DNA of 64,000 nucleotides from Kitasatospora azatica KCTC 9699 (GTDB lineage Bacteria > Actinomycetota > Actinomycetes > Streptomycetales > Streptomycetaceae), in the NCBI RefSeq assembly GCF_000744785.1, contig NZ_JQMO01000003.1:310001-374000 (forward strand). Reading direction: 5' to 3'. Every line of letters begins with the position of its first letter. The first letter of the stretch is position 1. Positions 36,089 through 44,032 of this stretch are shown here, piece after piece. The notes beneath the pieces were generated by a model. The model made no database searches. It saw only the letters and a list, made by a program, of their open reading frames with translations, and had not been told where the DNA came from. The position numbers and the translations under genes were made by a program.

Positions 36089-36405
36089 CGTGTGGCCTCC
36101 TCGGCCGTGCCGTCGACCTCGGACCCGCCGAGCTCGGCCATCGCCGCGGCCGCCTCCCACGGGTCCCCGAACTCCTCCTGGAGCATGCCGAGGTCGGCGA
36201 AGAGCGCGAGCGTGCGCCGCGCCGACTCCTCGTCGAGGCGCTGCAGCGCGAATCCGACGTGGACGATCGCGTACTCGCCGACCTTCAGGTCCGGCAGGTA
36301 CTCCAGGCACACCTCCTTGACCACGCCGCCGAAGTCGACGGTGGCCATCCGGGTACCGTCCTTCTCCTCGATCTCCAGCACTCTGCCGGGCACCGCCAGG
36401 CACAT
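36085..36405 (-). CDS. hypC: Hydrogenase maturation chaperone HypC
   Basis: This 106-residue chaperone begins [14 protein letters not shown]; Cys2 carries the iron unit to the large subunit. The core ends near residue 75 ([18 protein letters not shown]). The C-terminal extension (about 30 residues, Glu/Ala-rich) is longer than in E. coli HypC. ATG 36405 has GAGGAGAAG upstream. It overlaps hypD by 4 bases. Confidence 0.95.
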   Translation of the reverse strand: MCLAVPGRVLEIEEKDGTRMATVDFGGVVKEVCLEYLPDLKVGEYAIVHVGFALQRLDEESARRTLALFADLGMLQEEFGDPWEAAAAMAELGGSEVDGTAEEATR

Positions 36406-36441
36406 GGGCTTCTCCTCGTTGTGGGTGCGTTCCGCGGTCGG

Positions 36442-38799
36442 TCAGGCTTCGACCGCCGCGGCCGCGACCATCAGCTGACCGAGCGCCAGTCCCCCGTCGT
36501 TCGGCGGGACCAGCGCGTGGCGCAGGACCGTGAAGCCGTCCTCGCGCAGCGCGGCGGCGCAGCGCGCGGAGAGCAGCGTGTTGGCGAACACCCCGCCGGT
36601 CAGGGCTGCCGTGGCCAGGCCGGAGTGCTCGCGGGCCGCCGCGCAGGTGTCGCGGACCAGGTCGGCGACGGCGGCGTGGAAGCGGGCGGCGATCACGCTC
36701 CGTTCGACGCCGGCCCGCACGTCGGCGACCACGGCGGCCAGCACCGGGGTCGGGTCGGCGGTCAGCGGCTCGGTGGCGCGCAGCCCGAACGCATAGCCGG
36801 GCTCCCCCGCCGCGCCGACCGCCGCGCCCTCCAGTTCGACGGCGGCCTGGGCCTCGTAGCCGGCCAGCTGGCAGACGCCGGCCAGCGCGGAGACGGCGTC
36901 GAAGAGCCGTCCCATGCTGGAGGTGGCCACGCAGTTGACCCCGCGTTCCAGTTGACGGGCCAACAGGCGGCGTTCCTCGGGCGGGCAGGCGCGCACGGCG
37001 GGCAGGTCCTCGTCCCAGGCCAGGCCGGCCGCCCACAGGTGGGCCAGCGCCATCCGGTACGGGCGGTGCACGGCCGCGTCGCCGCCGGGCAGCGGGACGT
37101 ACGCCAGGTGCGCGAACCGCTGGTACCCCTGGTAGCCGGCCAGCAGGAACTCGCCGCCCCAGACGGCACCGTCCTCGCCGTAGCCGGTGCCGTCGAAGGC
37201 GACCCCGATCACCCGCTCCCCGGCGGCCAGGCCGTGCTCGGCCATGGCCGCGGCGACGTGGGCGTGGTGGTGCTGGACGCGCCGCAACGGCCGGGCGGCC
37301 CGGTGCTTCTCGGCCCGGTGCTTTTCGGCCCACTGCGCGGACCGGTAGGCCGGATGACGGTCCGCCACCAGCAGCTCGGGCCGGACACCGGTGATCGACT
37401 CCAGCTGCTGCTCGGCGCGCTGGAAGGCCTGCTGGGTGGCGAGGTCGTCCATGTCTCCGATGTGCGCGGAGAGCCAGGCCCGGCCTCCCTCGCCCAGGCA
37501 GAGCGTGTTCTTGAGGTCCCCGCCGACCGCCAGCGTGGCAGGCACCGACCAGGGCAGGGTCAGCGGGAGCGGGGCGTAGCCGCGGGAACGACGGATCATC
37601 AGCGGTCGCCCGTCGCAGACCCGCAGCACGGAGTCGTCGCACGGGACCTGGATCGGGCGGTCGTGGGTGAGCCAGCCGTCGGCCAGCCCGGCGAGCCGCT
37701 CCAGGGCCTCGGTGTCCTCGGTGACGATCGGCTCGCCGGACAGGTTTCCGCTGGTCATCACCAGCAGCCGTGGTCCGGGCGGGTCGCCGGGCAGGCCGAG
37801 CAGCAGGTGGTGCAGCGGGGTGTACGGGAGCATCACGCCGAGGTCGGGGCTGCGCGGGGCCACGGTGTCCGGCAGCGCCACCGCCGGGTCGCGGCGGCGT
37901 CGCAGCAGCACGATCGGGCGGACGTTCCCGGTGAGCAGTGTCCGTTCCTCGGGGCCGAGTTCGACCAGGGCCTCGACCTCGGCGAGGTCGCGGGCCATCA
38001 GGGCGAACGGCTTGTCGCCGCGGGCCTTGCGCCGCCGCAGCCGGTCCACCGCCGCCGGGTCGAGGGCGTCGCAGGCCAGGTGGTAGCCGCCCAGGCCCTT
38101 GACCGCCAGGATCGCCCCGGCGGCGAGCAGCCGGCGGGCCTCGGCCACCGGATCCGCCACCGGCAGTTCGCGGGCGGGGGCGCCGGACTCCGGTCCGACG
38201 GCGAGCAGGCGCAGGCGCGGGCCGCAGGCGTGGCAGGCGATCGGCTGGGCGTGGAACCGGCGGTCGGCCGGGTCCGCGTACTCGCGGGCGCAGTCGCCGC
38301 ACATCGGGAATCCGGCCATGGTGGTCCGGTCCCGGTCGTAGGGCAGCCCGGTGACGATGGTGAAACGCGGCCCGCAGTGCGTGCAGGTGATGAACGGGTG
38401 CCGATGGCGGCGGTCGGCGGGGTCGCTCAGCTCGGCCAGGCAGTCGGGGCAGGTGGCCGTGTCGGGCGAGACCAGGGTGCGGGCCGGGCCGGTGGGGTGG
38501 GAGGCGAGGATGCTGAATCCCACCGCGCCGAGCGCCGGCACGGTTTCCTGCCGGACCGAGTCGACCACGGCGAGCGGCGGCGCGTCGGTGGCGAGCAGCG
38601 CGCAGAACCGGGCCACCGCCTCGGCTGGTCCCTCGACCTCGGCGATCACGCCCTCGGCGGTGTTGCCGACCTGTCCGGCCAGACCGAGGCGGGTGGCGAG
38701 GGTGTAGACGAACGGCCGGAAGCCGACGCCCTGCACCACGCCGTGGACCGTCACCCGGCGGCGCTGCGCCACCTCGACGGCGGTGCCCACCGTGGTCAC
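36442..38799 (-). CDS. hypF: Carbamoyltransferase HypF
   Basis: This 785-residue protein turns carbamoyl phosphate and ATP into the carbamoyl group that HypE makes into cyanide. Domains in order are acylphosphatase (about 12-100, [17 protein letters not shown]), two zinc fingers (CPDCLAEL with [15 protein letters not shown] with CHACGPR), a YrdC-like nucleotide domain ([12 protein letters not shown]) and a Kae1-like domain with [15 protein letters not shown] and [16 protein letters not shown] 38799 overlaps the hypB stop by 4 bases. The C-terminus [14 protein letters not shown] is intact. Confidence 0.95.
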   Translation of the reverse strand: MTTVGTAVEVAQRRRVTVHGVVQGVGFRPFVYTLATRLGLAGQVGNTAEGVIAEVEGPAEAVARFCALLATDAPPLAVVDSVRQETVPALGAVGFSILASHPTGPARTLVSPDTATCPDCLAELSDPADRRHRHPFITCTHCGPRFTIVTGLPYDRDRTTMAGFPMCGDCAREYADPADRRFHAQPIACHACGPRLRLLAVGPESGAPARELPVADPVAEARRLLAAGAILAVKGLGGYHLACDALDPAAVDRLRRRKARGDKPFALMARDLAEVEALVELGPEERTLLTGNVRPIVLLRRRRDPAVALPDTVAPRSPDLGVMLPYTPLHHLLLGLPGDPPGPRLLVMTSGNLSGEPIVTEDTEALERLAGLADGWLTHDRPIQVPCDDSVLRVCDGRPLMIRRSRGYAPLPLTLPWSVPATLAVGGDLKNTLCLGEGGRAWLSAHIGDMDDLATQQAFQRAEQQLESITGVRPELLVADRHPAYRSAQWAEKHRAEKHRAARPLRRVQHHHAHVAAAMAEHGLAAGERVIGVAFDGTGYGEDGAVWGGEFLLAGYQGYQRFAHLAYVPLPGGDAAVHRPYRMALAHLWAAGLAWDEDLPAVRACPPEERRLLARQLERGVNCVATSSMGRLFDAVSALAGVCQLAGYEAQAAVELEGAAVGAAGEPGYAFGLRATEPLTADPTPVLAAVVADVRAGVERSVIAARFHAAVADLVRDTCAAAREHSGLATAALTGGVFANTLLSARCAAALREDGFTVLRHALVPPNDGGLALGQLMVAAAAVEA

Positions 38800-39587
38800 A
38801 GGTGCAGCGCCGGGTGCGGGTGGCCGTGCTCGTGCTCGTGGCCGTGCTCGTGTTCGTGCTCGTGCTCGTGGTCGTGCTCGTGCAGTGGGGTCTGCGCGGG
38901 CCGGCGGGCCATCACCGGGACGTGCACCGGCTCGCCGGCGTGCACGGCCAGGGCGCGCTCCAGCAGCTCGCCCCTCCCCACGCCGCCGCGCACCGAGGTC
39001 AGCAGCACCTCCACGCCGGGGTTGACCTGTTGGACGTTCGCGCGAAAGGCCGCCTCGTCGAACCCGACCGCCTCCGCGATGTCGGTCTTGGTCACCACGA
39101 CCAGGTTCGCCAGGCCGAACGCCGTCGGGTACTTCAGTGGTTTGTCCTCGCCCTCGGTCACCGAGGCGAGCGCGACCCGCAGCGATTCGCCCAGCTCGTA
39201 GGAGGCGGGGCAGACCAGGTTCCCGACGTTCTCCACGAAGAGCAGCCGGGTGCCCTCGGGCAGCCAACCGTCCAGCTGGCCCGCCAGCATCTCGGCTTCC
39301 AGGTGGCACAGGCCGTCGGTCAGCACCTGCTTGACCGGCACACCGGAACGGGCCAGCCGCCGCGCGTCGTTCTCGGTGGCGAGGTCCGCGGTGAGCGCGG
39401 CGACCGGGACACCGCGTTCCCGGGCAGCCGTCAACTCTCCCTCCAGCAGAGCGGTCTTGCCGCTTCCCGGGCTGGAGAGCAGGTTGACGGCGATGGTGCC
39501 ACGGGCTGCCAGTTCCTCGCGCAGCCGTCGCGCGCCGAGGTCGTTCTTGGCGAGGACCGCCTGTTGCAGGTCGACCACACGGCACAT
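38796..39587 (-). CDS. hypB: Hydrogenase nickel-insertion GTPase HypB with C-terminal His tail
   Basis: This 263-residue GTPase inserts nickel with HypA. The P-loop is [14 protein letters not shown] (37-50). The G-domain motifs [11 protein letters not shown] and [12 protein letters not shown] are present. The N-terminal CxxCGC nickel site of E. coli HypB is missing; instead the last 28 residues hold 13 His alternating mainly with Glu and Gly, a nickel store placed at the C-terminus. ATG 39587 sits 3 bases after the hypA stop. Confidence 0.94.
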   Translation of the reverse strand: MCRVVDLQQAVLAKNDLGARRLREELAARGTIAVNLLSSPGSGKTALLEGELTAARERGVPVAALTADLATENDARRLARSGVPVKQVLTDGLCHLEAEMLAGQLDGWLPEGTRLLFVENVGNLVCPASYELGESLRVALASVTEGEDKPLKYPTAFGLANLVVVTKTDIAEAVGFDEAAFRANVQQVNPGVEVLLTSVRGGVGRGELLERALAVHAGEPVHVPVMARRPAQTPLHEHDHEHEHEHEHGHEHEHGHPHPALHL

Positions 39588-39590
39588 GGT

Positions 39591-39983
39591 TCAGCGCTCC
39601 TGGGGAGTCCGTTCGGGGGTGGCGGCGGGCACGCGGTCGTCCTCCCACCGCACACTGACGATCTGCAGCTCACGGCCGGTGAGCAGCTCGGCGGTGACCG
39701 TGCCGCAGACCGGGCAGCTCAGCTCGGGTGGCATGCCGACCAGCCATTCGTCCGCGCAGGGCCCGCACCGGGCGCGGGCCGGCACCGCTTCGGTGACCAG
39801 CTCGCAGCCCTCCAACACGGTGTCGGCGCAGGCCAGTTCGAAGCAGAAGCCGAGCGCGTCGGGCACCACTCCGGCCAGCTCCCCGACCTGGAGCAGCACC
39901 GATCGCACGGCGGTGGCGCCAGCCGCTCGGGCAGCCTCCTCCACCTGGCCGACGACAGCCATCGCGATCGACATCTCGTGCAT
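39591..39983 (-). CDS. hypA: Hydrogenase nickel-incorporation protein HypA
   Basis: This 130-residue protein starts MHEMSIAMAVV, whose His2 is the family nickel ligand. The zinc site is Cys73/Cys76 and Cys90/Cys93. It hands nickel to HypB and on to the large subunit. ATG 39983 follows GGGAGG. There is a 145-base gap with small hairpins between the 34-residue peptide gene and hypA, the largest gap inside the operon. Confidence 0.94.
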   Translation of the reverse strand: MHEMSIAMAVVGQVEEAARAAGATAVRSVLLQVGELAGVVPDALGFCFELACADTVLEGCELVTEAVPARARCGPCADEWLVGMPPELSCPVCGTVTAELLTGRELQIVSVRWEDDRVPAATPERTPQER

Positions 39984-40128
39984 CGGACCTCCCGCACGGC
40001 CGCCCCGTCGGGAGCCGCCGCCCCCCATTACAGGGCGGGTTCCACCGGGCCGCGCGGGCGCCGCGCCGCGGTCGAGGCGCGGCTTAGCCCGTTCGGGCCA
40101 AGGCCGGCTCTCCCGGGCGGGCGGACCG

Positions 40129-40233
40129 TCACATGCTGCGGATCCGCAGGTAGCGCTTGATGTCCGGCATGATCTGGATGGCAGCGCAGACGAGTCCGGC
40201 GATCACCAGGGCACTGATGAGGCACTTCTTCAC
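40129..40233 (-). CDS. 34-residue single-helix membrane peptide (DUF6893-like)
   Basis: GTG 40233 behind AGAGGAA opens a 34-codon frame. The protein has a short basic start (VKKC), one hydrophobic helix (LISALVIAGLVCAAIQI) and a basic end PDIKRYLRIRSM. This matches the pattern of small DUF6893 proteins of streptomycetes, from memory. It lies 17 bases after the protease gene, inside the hydrogenase operon on the same strand. It could anchor or organise the hydrogenase at the membrane, but nothing proves this; relatives also occur elsewhere in such genomes. Confidence 0.72.
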   Translation of the reverse strand: MKKCLISALVIAGLVCAAIQIMPDIKRYLRIRSM

Positions 40234-40250
40234 GGCGTTGTTTCCTCTCG

Positions 40251-40817
40251 TCAGTTCGTGGCCGGGTCGGCCACGTTCGGCAGCAGCGGCGCGCCCGCTG
40301 CTTCCTCGGCCAGCAGCCGGTGGATCAGGCGCACGGCCTCCGGGACCGCCGCCGCGACCGGCTCGCTGAGCCCGATGCCCTCCTCGACGCCGGCCGGCTC
40401 GCAGCCCACCACCAGCGTTCGCCGGGGCGGCACCGATCCGGTGCCGGCACAGAGCGTGCCGAGCAGCGCCAGTACCGCGTCGGGGGTCATCCGGTGCCCG
40501 TCCAGCAGCGCGTCCCCTGGCTCGAGGGCACTGTGCTCGACGTCACTGGATTCGAGAGCGCTGGGCCCGCCCGCCTCGATCAGGTAGAGGGTGCCGGGCT
40601 CACCGCCACGGGCGGTCGCGTCCACCAGGACGAGCGTGTGGTAGCCGTCCAGCAGCTGGTACGCCAGGTGGACGCCGCGCACTCCGATGTCCACCACCTC
40701 GACGTGCTCGGGGAGTTGGCCGGGTGCCAGGCGGCGGACCACCTCGACGCCGAAGCCGTCGTCGCCGAGCAGGATGTTCCCGACCCCGGCGACCAGGGTC
40801 CTCGTCGGCGAGGTCAC
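40251..40817 (-). CDS. Hydrogenase maturation protease (HyaD/HybD family)
   Basis: This 188-residue endopeptidase cuts the C-terminal tail of the large subunit once nickel is in place. It begins RTLVAGVGNILLGDDGFGVEVVRRL, with the first nickel-sensing Glu/Asp position intact, then VVDIGVRG, LVLVDATARGGEPGTLYL and DGHRMTPDAVLALLG (His ligand). Its natural substrate should be HhyL, which still has a tail after DPCLPCGVH. GTG 40817 overlaps the upstream gene by 4 bases. Confidence 0.93.
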   Translation of the reverse strand: MTSPTRTLVAGVGNILLGDDGFGVEVVRRLAPGQLPEHVEVVDIGVRGVHLAYQLLDGYHTLVLVDATARGGEPGTLYLIEAGGPSALESSDVEHSALEPGDALLDGHRMTPDAVLALLGTLCAGTGSVPPRRTLVVGCEPAGVEEGIGLSEPVAAAVPEAVRLIHRLLAEEAAGAPLLPNVADPATN

Positions 40818-42241
40818 GCGTCCTCCAACGGGGCCAACTCGTCGGGCTGGAAGTACAGGAAGCGGCCCTGCTCGCGGCGGATGTCGGCGCCCGGGTCACC
40901 GTCGACGGTGACCGCCAGGTGCACCCCGCCGTCCACGTCGTGCAGCACCGCCTCGACCTGGGCGCTGCGGCCGTGCAGGAAGATGTCCTGGGCGTCGGTG
41001 CGCCGTCGGCCGGGCCGCAGCACCACCCGGCTGCCGGCCCCGATCGGGCGGCCGTCCACGAGCACCTGGTCCCGGTCCGGGTCGACGCTGCGGTCGCTCG
41101 CCGGGTCCCACCACGGGGCACCGGGAGAGAGCAGTTGCTCCAGCGGGTCGGCGGCCGTGGACGCGGCCACGGCCGGTTCGGTGATCTCCCGTAGCGAGCG
41201 GACCACGCCGTGCAGCCGTTCCAGTACCTCGGGGGGCATGGAGTCCGCGAGGTCGATCACGGCGGCCGCCCGCGCGTCGGTACCGCGGGCCTCGCGCTTC
41301 TCCTGGTCGGTCAGCGCGGCGGTGCGCAGGGCGAGGATCTCGTCGATCTCCAGGGCGTCGTAGAGGACGCCGGGGCTCTCCGGGGCGATCGCCGCGTGGT
41401 CCTCCAGGATGATCGGGGAGGAGAGCAGCAGGTCCGTGCTGCCCGGTTCGCCCGCCAGTACCGGCCAGGTGTGCAGGTTCTCGCACCCGGCCGTCGCGGC
41501 CTTGGCCCATTCCGGCGGGTCGGTGGGTGAGAGGAAGGAGCCGTGGTCCAGAGCGAGCAGCAGGTGGGCCGAGACCAGCGAGCGCGGCAGCGCGGCCTCC
41601 CGGTCGGCGGCCGGCTCGGGTGACCAGTCGGAGGTGTTCTCCACCACCGCCGTCAGCTTCCGTACCGAGTACGGTCCGGGGAGCTCGGTCGCCGAGATCC
41701 GCACGGCGCCGCGCAGTTCCTCGCGGCGCCGGACCAGGCGGCCCACCGGGCGGTCGCTCTCGTCGTGGACCGGCTCGATCTCCTCCCGGGCCGGGCTGGC
41801 GAACGGCACCGACCGGATCTCCTCACCCAGTTCGGCGACCGGAACGGCCAGTTGCACCCGCTCCTCCACGCCTTCGTCCCAGGGCGTCAACACCCGCTCG
41901 GCCAGCTCCAGTTCAGCCACCGCCTCGAACGATCCGTCGGCCCGGAGGCGTTGGACGGTGCGTCGCTGGGCGTGCAGGAAGCGCAGCTCGAGGAAGAGCG
42001 TCGCGCCCCGGCGCGGTTCCATCAGGCATTCGGTGCGCTGGAAGCTCTGTTCGCCCTGGTCGGTGCCCCAGGCGGGCGGCACCAGGACGCCGAACTGCCA
42101 GCGCATCCGGTTCTTGGCCGCGGACGCCCGGTAGGGGTAGAGCACATAGCCTTCGAAGAGGACGGCGTCCGCCAGCTGCCGGGCGGCGGAGAACCGGGCC
42201 TCGATCCGCGCGGTGGGAGCGGTGAGCGCGCTGTCGGTCAC
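40814..42241 (-). CDS. Hydrogenase-associated protein of unknown function (475 residues)
   Basis: No known domain is recognisable. The N-terminal third has LFEGYVLYPYRASAAKNRMRWQFGVL and a run of strands. The middle is acidic with SSPIILEDHAAIAPESPGVLYD, typical of proteins stored in hydrogenase operons. The C-terminus has DPDRDQVLVDGRPIGAGSRVVLRPG and RRTDAQDIFLHGRSAQVEAVL, beta-rich. No Cys cluster, signal or membrane helix was seen. The gene overlaps both neighbours (DUF6084 before, protease after) by 4 bases, so it acts with them. Possibly an assembly or oligomer factor; role unproven. Confidence 0.7.
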   Translation of the reverse strand: MTDSALTAPTARIEARFSAARQLADAVLFEGYVLYPYRASAAKNRMRWQFGVLVPPAWGTDQGEQSFQRTECLMEPRRGATLFLELRFLHAQRRTVQRLRADGSFEAVAELELAERVLTPWDEGVEERVQLAVPVAELGEEIRSVPFASPAREEIEPVHDESDRPVGRLVRRREELRGAVRISATELPGPYSVRKLTAVVENTSDWSPEPAADREAALPRSLVSAHLLLALDHGSFLSPTDPPEWAKAATAGCENLHTWPVLAGEPGSTDLLLSSPIILEDHAAIAPESPGVLYDALEIDEILALRTAALTDQEKREARGTDARAAAVIDLADSMPPEVLERLHGVVRSLREITEPAVAASTAADPLEQLLSPGAPWWDPASDRSVDPDRDQVLVDGRPIGAGSRVVLRPGRRRTDAQDIFLHGRSAQVEAVLHDVDGGVHLAVTVDGDPGADIRREQGRFLYFQPDELAPLEDA

Positions 42242-42885
42242 CGGGCGGCTCCGTCCGTCACGCCCGCGCAGTCCAGGAGTTCACGGACCGTCAGCTCCCA
42301 GGAGGGCAGCGCGCGACGGGACCGGAAGGCGAGCAGCTCGGCCATGGTGTCCTGGGACAGTCGGACCCAGCCGCAGCCGGGGAAGTGCTGGTCGACCATC
42401 TCGCGCCAGACCGCGACCGGCAGGCGCAGCCGCGCCTCCCGGTCCCAGGGCACCGGCTCCACGTGGAAGCCGGTGGCGCCGGTGAACGCGGTGCCGGAGA
42501 AGAGCATCAGCAGCGGCACCTCGCCCTCGCCCAGCGCCTGGAAGTAGCGGGTCGCGGCGATGTCCAGGTCGTAACTGCAGGGCACCGCCAGGTCCACCTC
42601 GGTCTCCCCGGTGAAGCCGGGGACCATCAGCGCGACTTCGGCGAACTGCAGCGGCTGCAGCGTGCTGCCCCAGCGCGAGCGCTCACCGAACAGGTCGGCC
42701 AACCCGTCGGCCTCCACGGGCTGGTAGCCGCGCTTGGCCGGTTCGATCCGCAGTTGGCAGCGCAGCGCGATGGCGTGCACCCGGGTGTCGGGGGTGGCGG
42801 TGATCCGCAGCCGGAAGACCAGGGTCGGCCCGGCGGCGTACCGGTCGGCCCGCACACCGGTGCAGCTGAAGGAGAACTCGGTCAC
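42238..42885 (-). CDS. DUF6084-like hydrogenase-associated protein
   Basis: This 215-residue protein is beta-strand rich (EFSFSCTGVRADRYA; LVFRLRITATPDTRVHAIAL; TEVDLAVPCSYDLDIAATRYFQAL), with a tail containing FPGCGWVRLSQDTMAELLAFRSR. I know this family only as a companion of actinobacterial HhySL hydrogenases. No enzymatic motif or Cys cluster is visible. It overlaps DUF5947 and the 475-residue gene by 4 bases each. Function unknown. Confidence 0.72.
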   Translation of the reverse strand: MTEFSFSCTGVRADRYAAGPTLVFRLRITATPDTRVHAIALRCQLRIEPAKRGYQPVEADGLADLFGERSRWGSTLQPLQFAEVALMVPGFTGETEVDLAVPCSYDLDIAATRYFQALGEGEVPLLMLFSGTAFTGATGFHVEPVPWDREARLRLPVAVWREMVDQHFPGCGWVRLSQDTMAELLAFRSRRALPSWELTVRELLDCAGVTDGAAR

Positions 42886-43505
42886 GACCGTGCCACCTCC
42901 TGCGCCACCCGGGCCCGCCCGGCCACGTACCCGAAGAGCTCCTCCAGCTCGCTCCTGGCCCGGGCGCCGCCGTCGAATCCCTTCCAGTGCAGGCGCATCC
43001 GCCCGACCAGCTGGTAGCAGACGTCGATCGGGACCAGGAAGCAGGCGTACCCGTCGCGGGAGCGGCGCAGCAGCAGCGCCTCGACGTCCGGTTCCAGCAG
43101 CGTGGCCAGCCGGGTGCCGTCCAGCACCGCCTGCCAGGCCGCGGGGTCCAGCTCGCTCTCGGTGGCGCCGGCCGGGCTCGGGTAGAGCGCGACCAGCCGG
43201 TCCATCGCGCTGTTGCGGAAGAAGAACGCGACACCGACCGGGATCTGGAACAGGTCCCAAGTGCTGTCGTCCAGCCGCAGCTGAGGGTCGGTCAGGTAGC
43301 GGTCCGGGACGGTGCGGTACCTGCCCCCGGCGGCGCCGGAGTGCTCGAAGAGCAGGGCGCACGGGGTGCAGGCGCAGCTGAGCGAGCGCTGCTCGATGTC
43401 GACCAGGTGGCGGTGGCCGTGCTCGGCCACCACCGCGCCGCACAGCTCGCAGCGCTCCGGCGCGGGCTCGCGCGGTGCCAGGAAGCGGCGCAGACCTGCC
43501 GTCAC
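42882..43505 (-). CDS. DUF5947-like protein with a rubredoxin-like Cys cluster
   Basis: This 207-residue protein has CELC at 19-22, His29/31/33 in EHGHRH, and CACTPC at 44-49. The arrangement CxxC-(24)-CxxC plus one extra Cys is rubredoxin or zinc-ribbon-like. The rest has FFFRNSAMDRLVALYPSPAGATE, then CFLVPIDVCYQLVGRMRLHW. No transmembrane segment. It sits between the NifU-like and DUF6084 genes, overlapping both by 4 bases. An electron carrier or metallochaperone role is inferred, not shown; plain zinc binding is the simpler alternative. Confidence 0.72.
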   Translation of the reverse strand: MTAGLRRFLAPREPAPERCELCGAVVAEHGHRHLVDIEQRSLSCACTPCALLFEHSGAAGGRYRTVPDRYLTDPQLRLDDSTWDLFQIPVGVAFFFRNSAMDRLVALYPSPAGATESELDPAAWQAVLDGTRLATLLEPDVEALLLRRSRDGYACFLVPIDVCYQLVGRMRLHWKGFDGGARARSELEELFGYVAGRARVAQEVARS

Positions 43506-44032
43506 GAGCCGCCGCCCGGGGCCCGGGTGGAGATCTGCAGCAGCGCCGACTCCTTGGCCGCGCCCTCCAGCTCCACCGAGGTCACCTCGGGTGCGAGCCC
43601 GGCGAGCGCGTCGGCGACGGTCTCGCGGGTCGCGGCCGAGGTGCTGGGGCAGCCGCAACCTCCACCGGTGGACCGCACCCGCAGGGTGCCGGTGGCCACG
43701 GCGAAGTCGACCACCTCGACCGGCTGGTGCGCCAGGGCCCGGGCGATCCTGCTCGGCAGGTCCTCCGGGTGCAGCTCGTGCAGCACCAGCAGGTTCGCCA
43801 CCAGCTCGTCGTCCAGCAGGGTCTTCGCCACCGTGGCACTCCCCAGCAGGTCGACGATCCGGGCCAGGCCGGCGCCGTAGAACTCCATCAGGACGCGGAC
43901 CAGTTCCTCGGCCGCGGCCGAGGCGTCCCGGTCGCCACCGGCCGCGAACTGGTCGAGGATCTCCTCGATCCGCCGCCCGACCTGCTCCGCGTTCACCGCA
44001 CGGACCGGCGCGGCCGCCGCCACGGCGCTCAT
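43502..44032 (-). CDS. NifU-like Fe-S cluster protein of the hydrogenase operon
   Basis: This 176-residue protein has a helical N-terminal half (EELVRVLMEFYGAGLARIVD) and a C-terminal NifU-like domain. The cluster-binding motif usually is CxxC followed by PSS; here it reads GGGCGCPSTSAATRETV, with Cys126 and Cys128 only one residue apart. ATG 44032 overlaps the hhyL stop (ATGA). It probably supplies or repairs Fe-S clusters for HhyS. The helical N-terminal part differs from classical NifU. Confidence 0.8.
   Translation of the reverse strand: MSAVAAAAPVRAVNAEQVGRRIEEILDQFAAGGDRDASAAAEELVRVLMEFYGAGLARIVDLLGSATVAKTLLDDELVANLLVLHELHPEDLPSRIARALAHQPVEVVDFAVATGTLRVRSTGGGCGCPSTSAATRETVADALAGLAPEVTSVELEGAAKESALLQISTRAPGGGS

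Noticed and set aside
36259-39201. Very long plus-strand open frame opposite hypC/hypF/hypB
   Set aside because: Its composition (Gly, Arg, Gln, His) is that of a shadow frame in GC-rich DNA; the minus-strand hyp genes fully explain the sequence.
40061-40098. Internal terminator between the small peptide gene and hypA
   Set aside because: Two short stems (7 bp, and GCCCGTTCGGGC) are present, but they are small; a partial attenuator or processing site remains possible.
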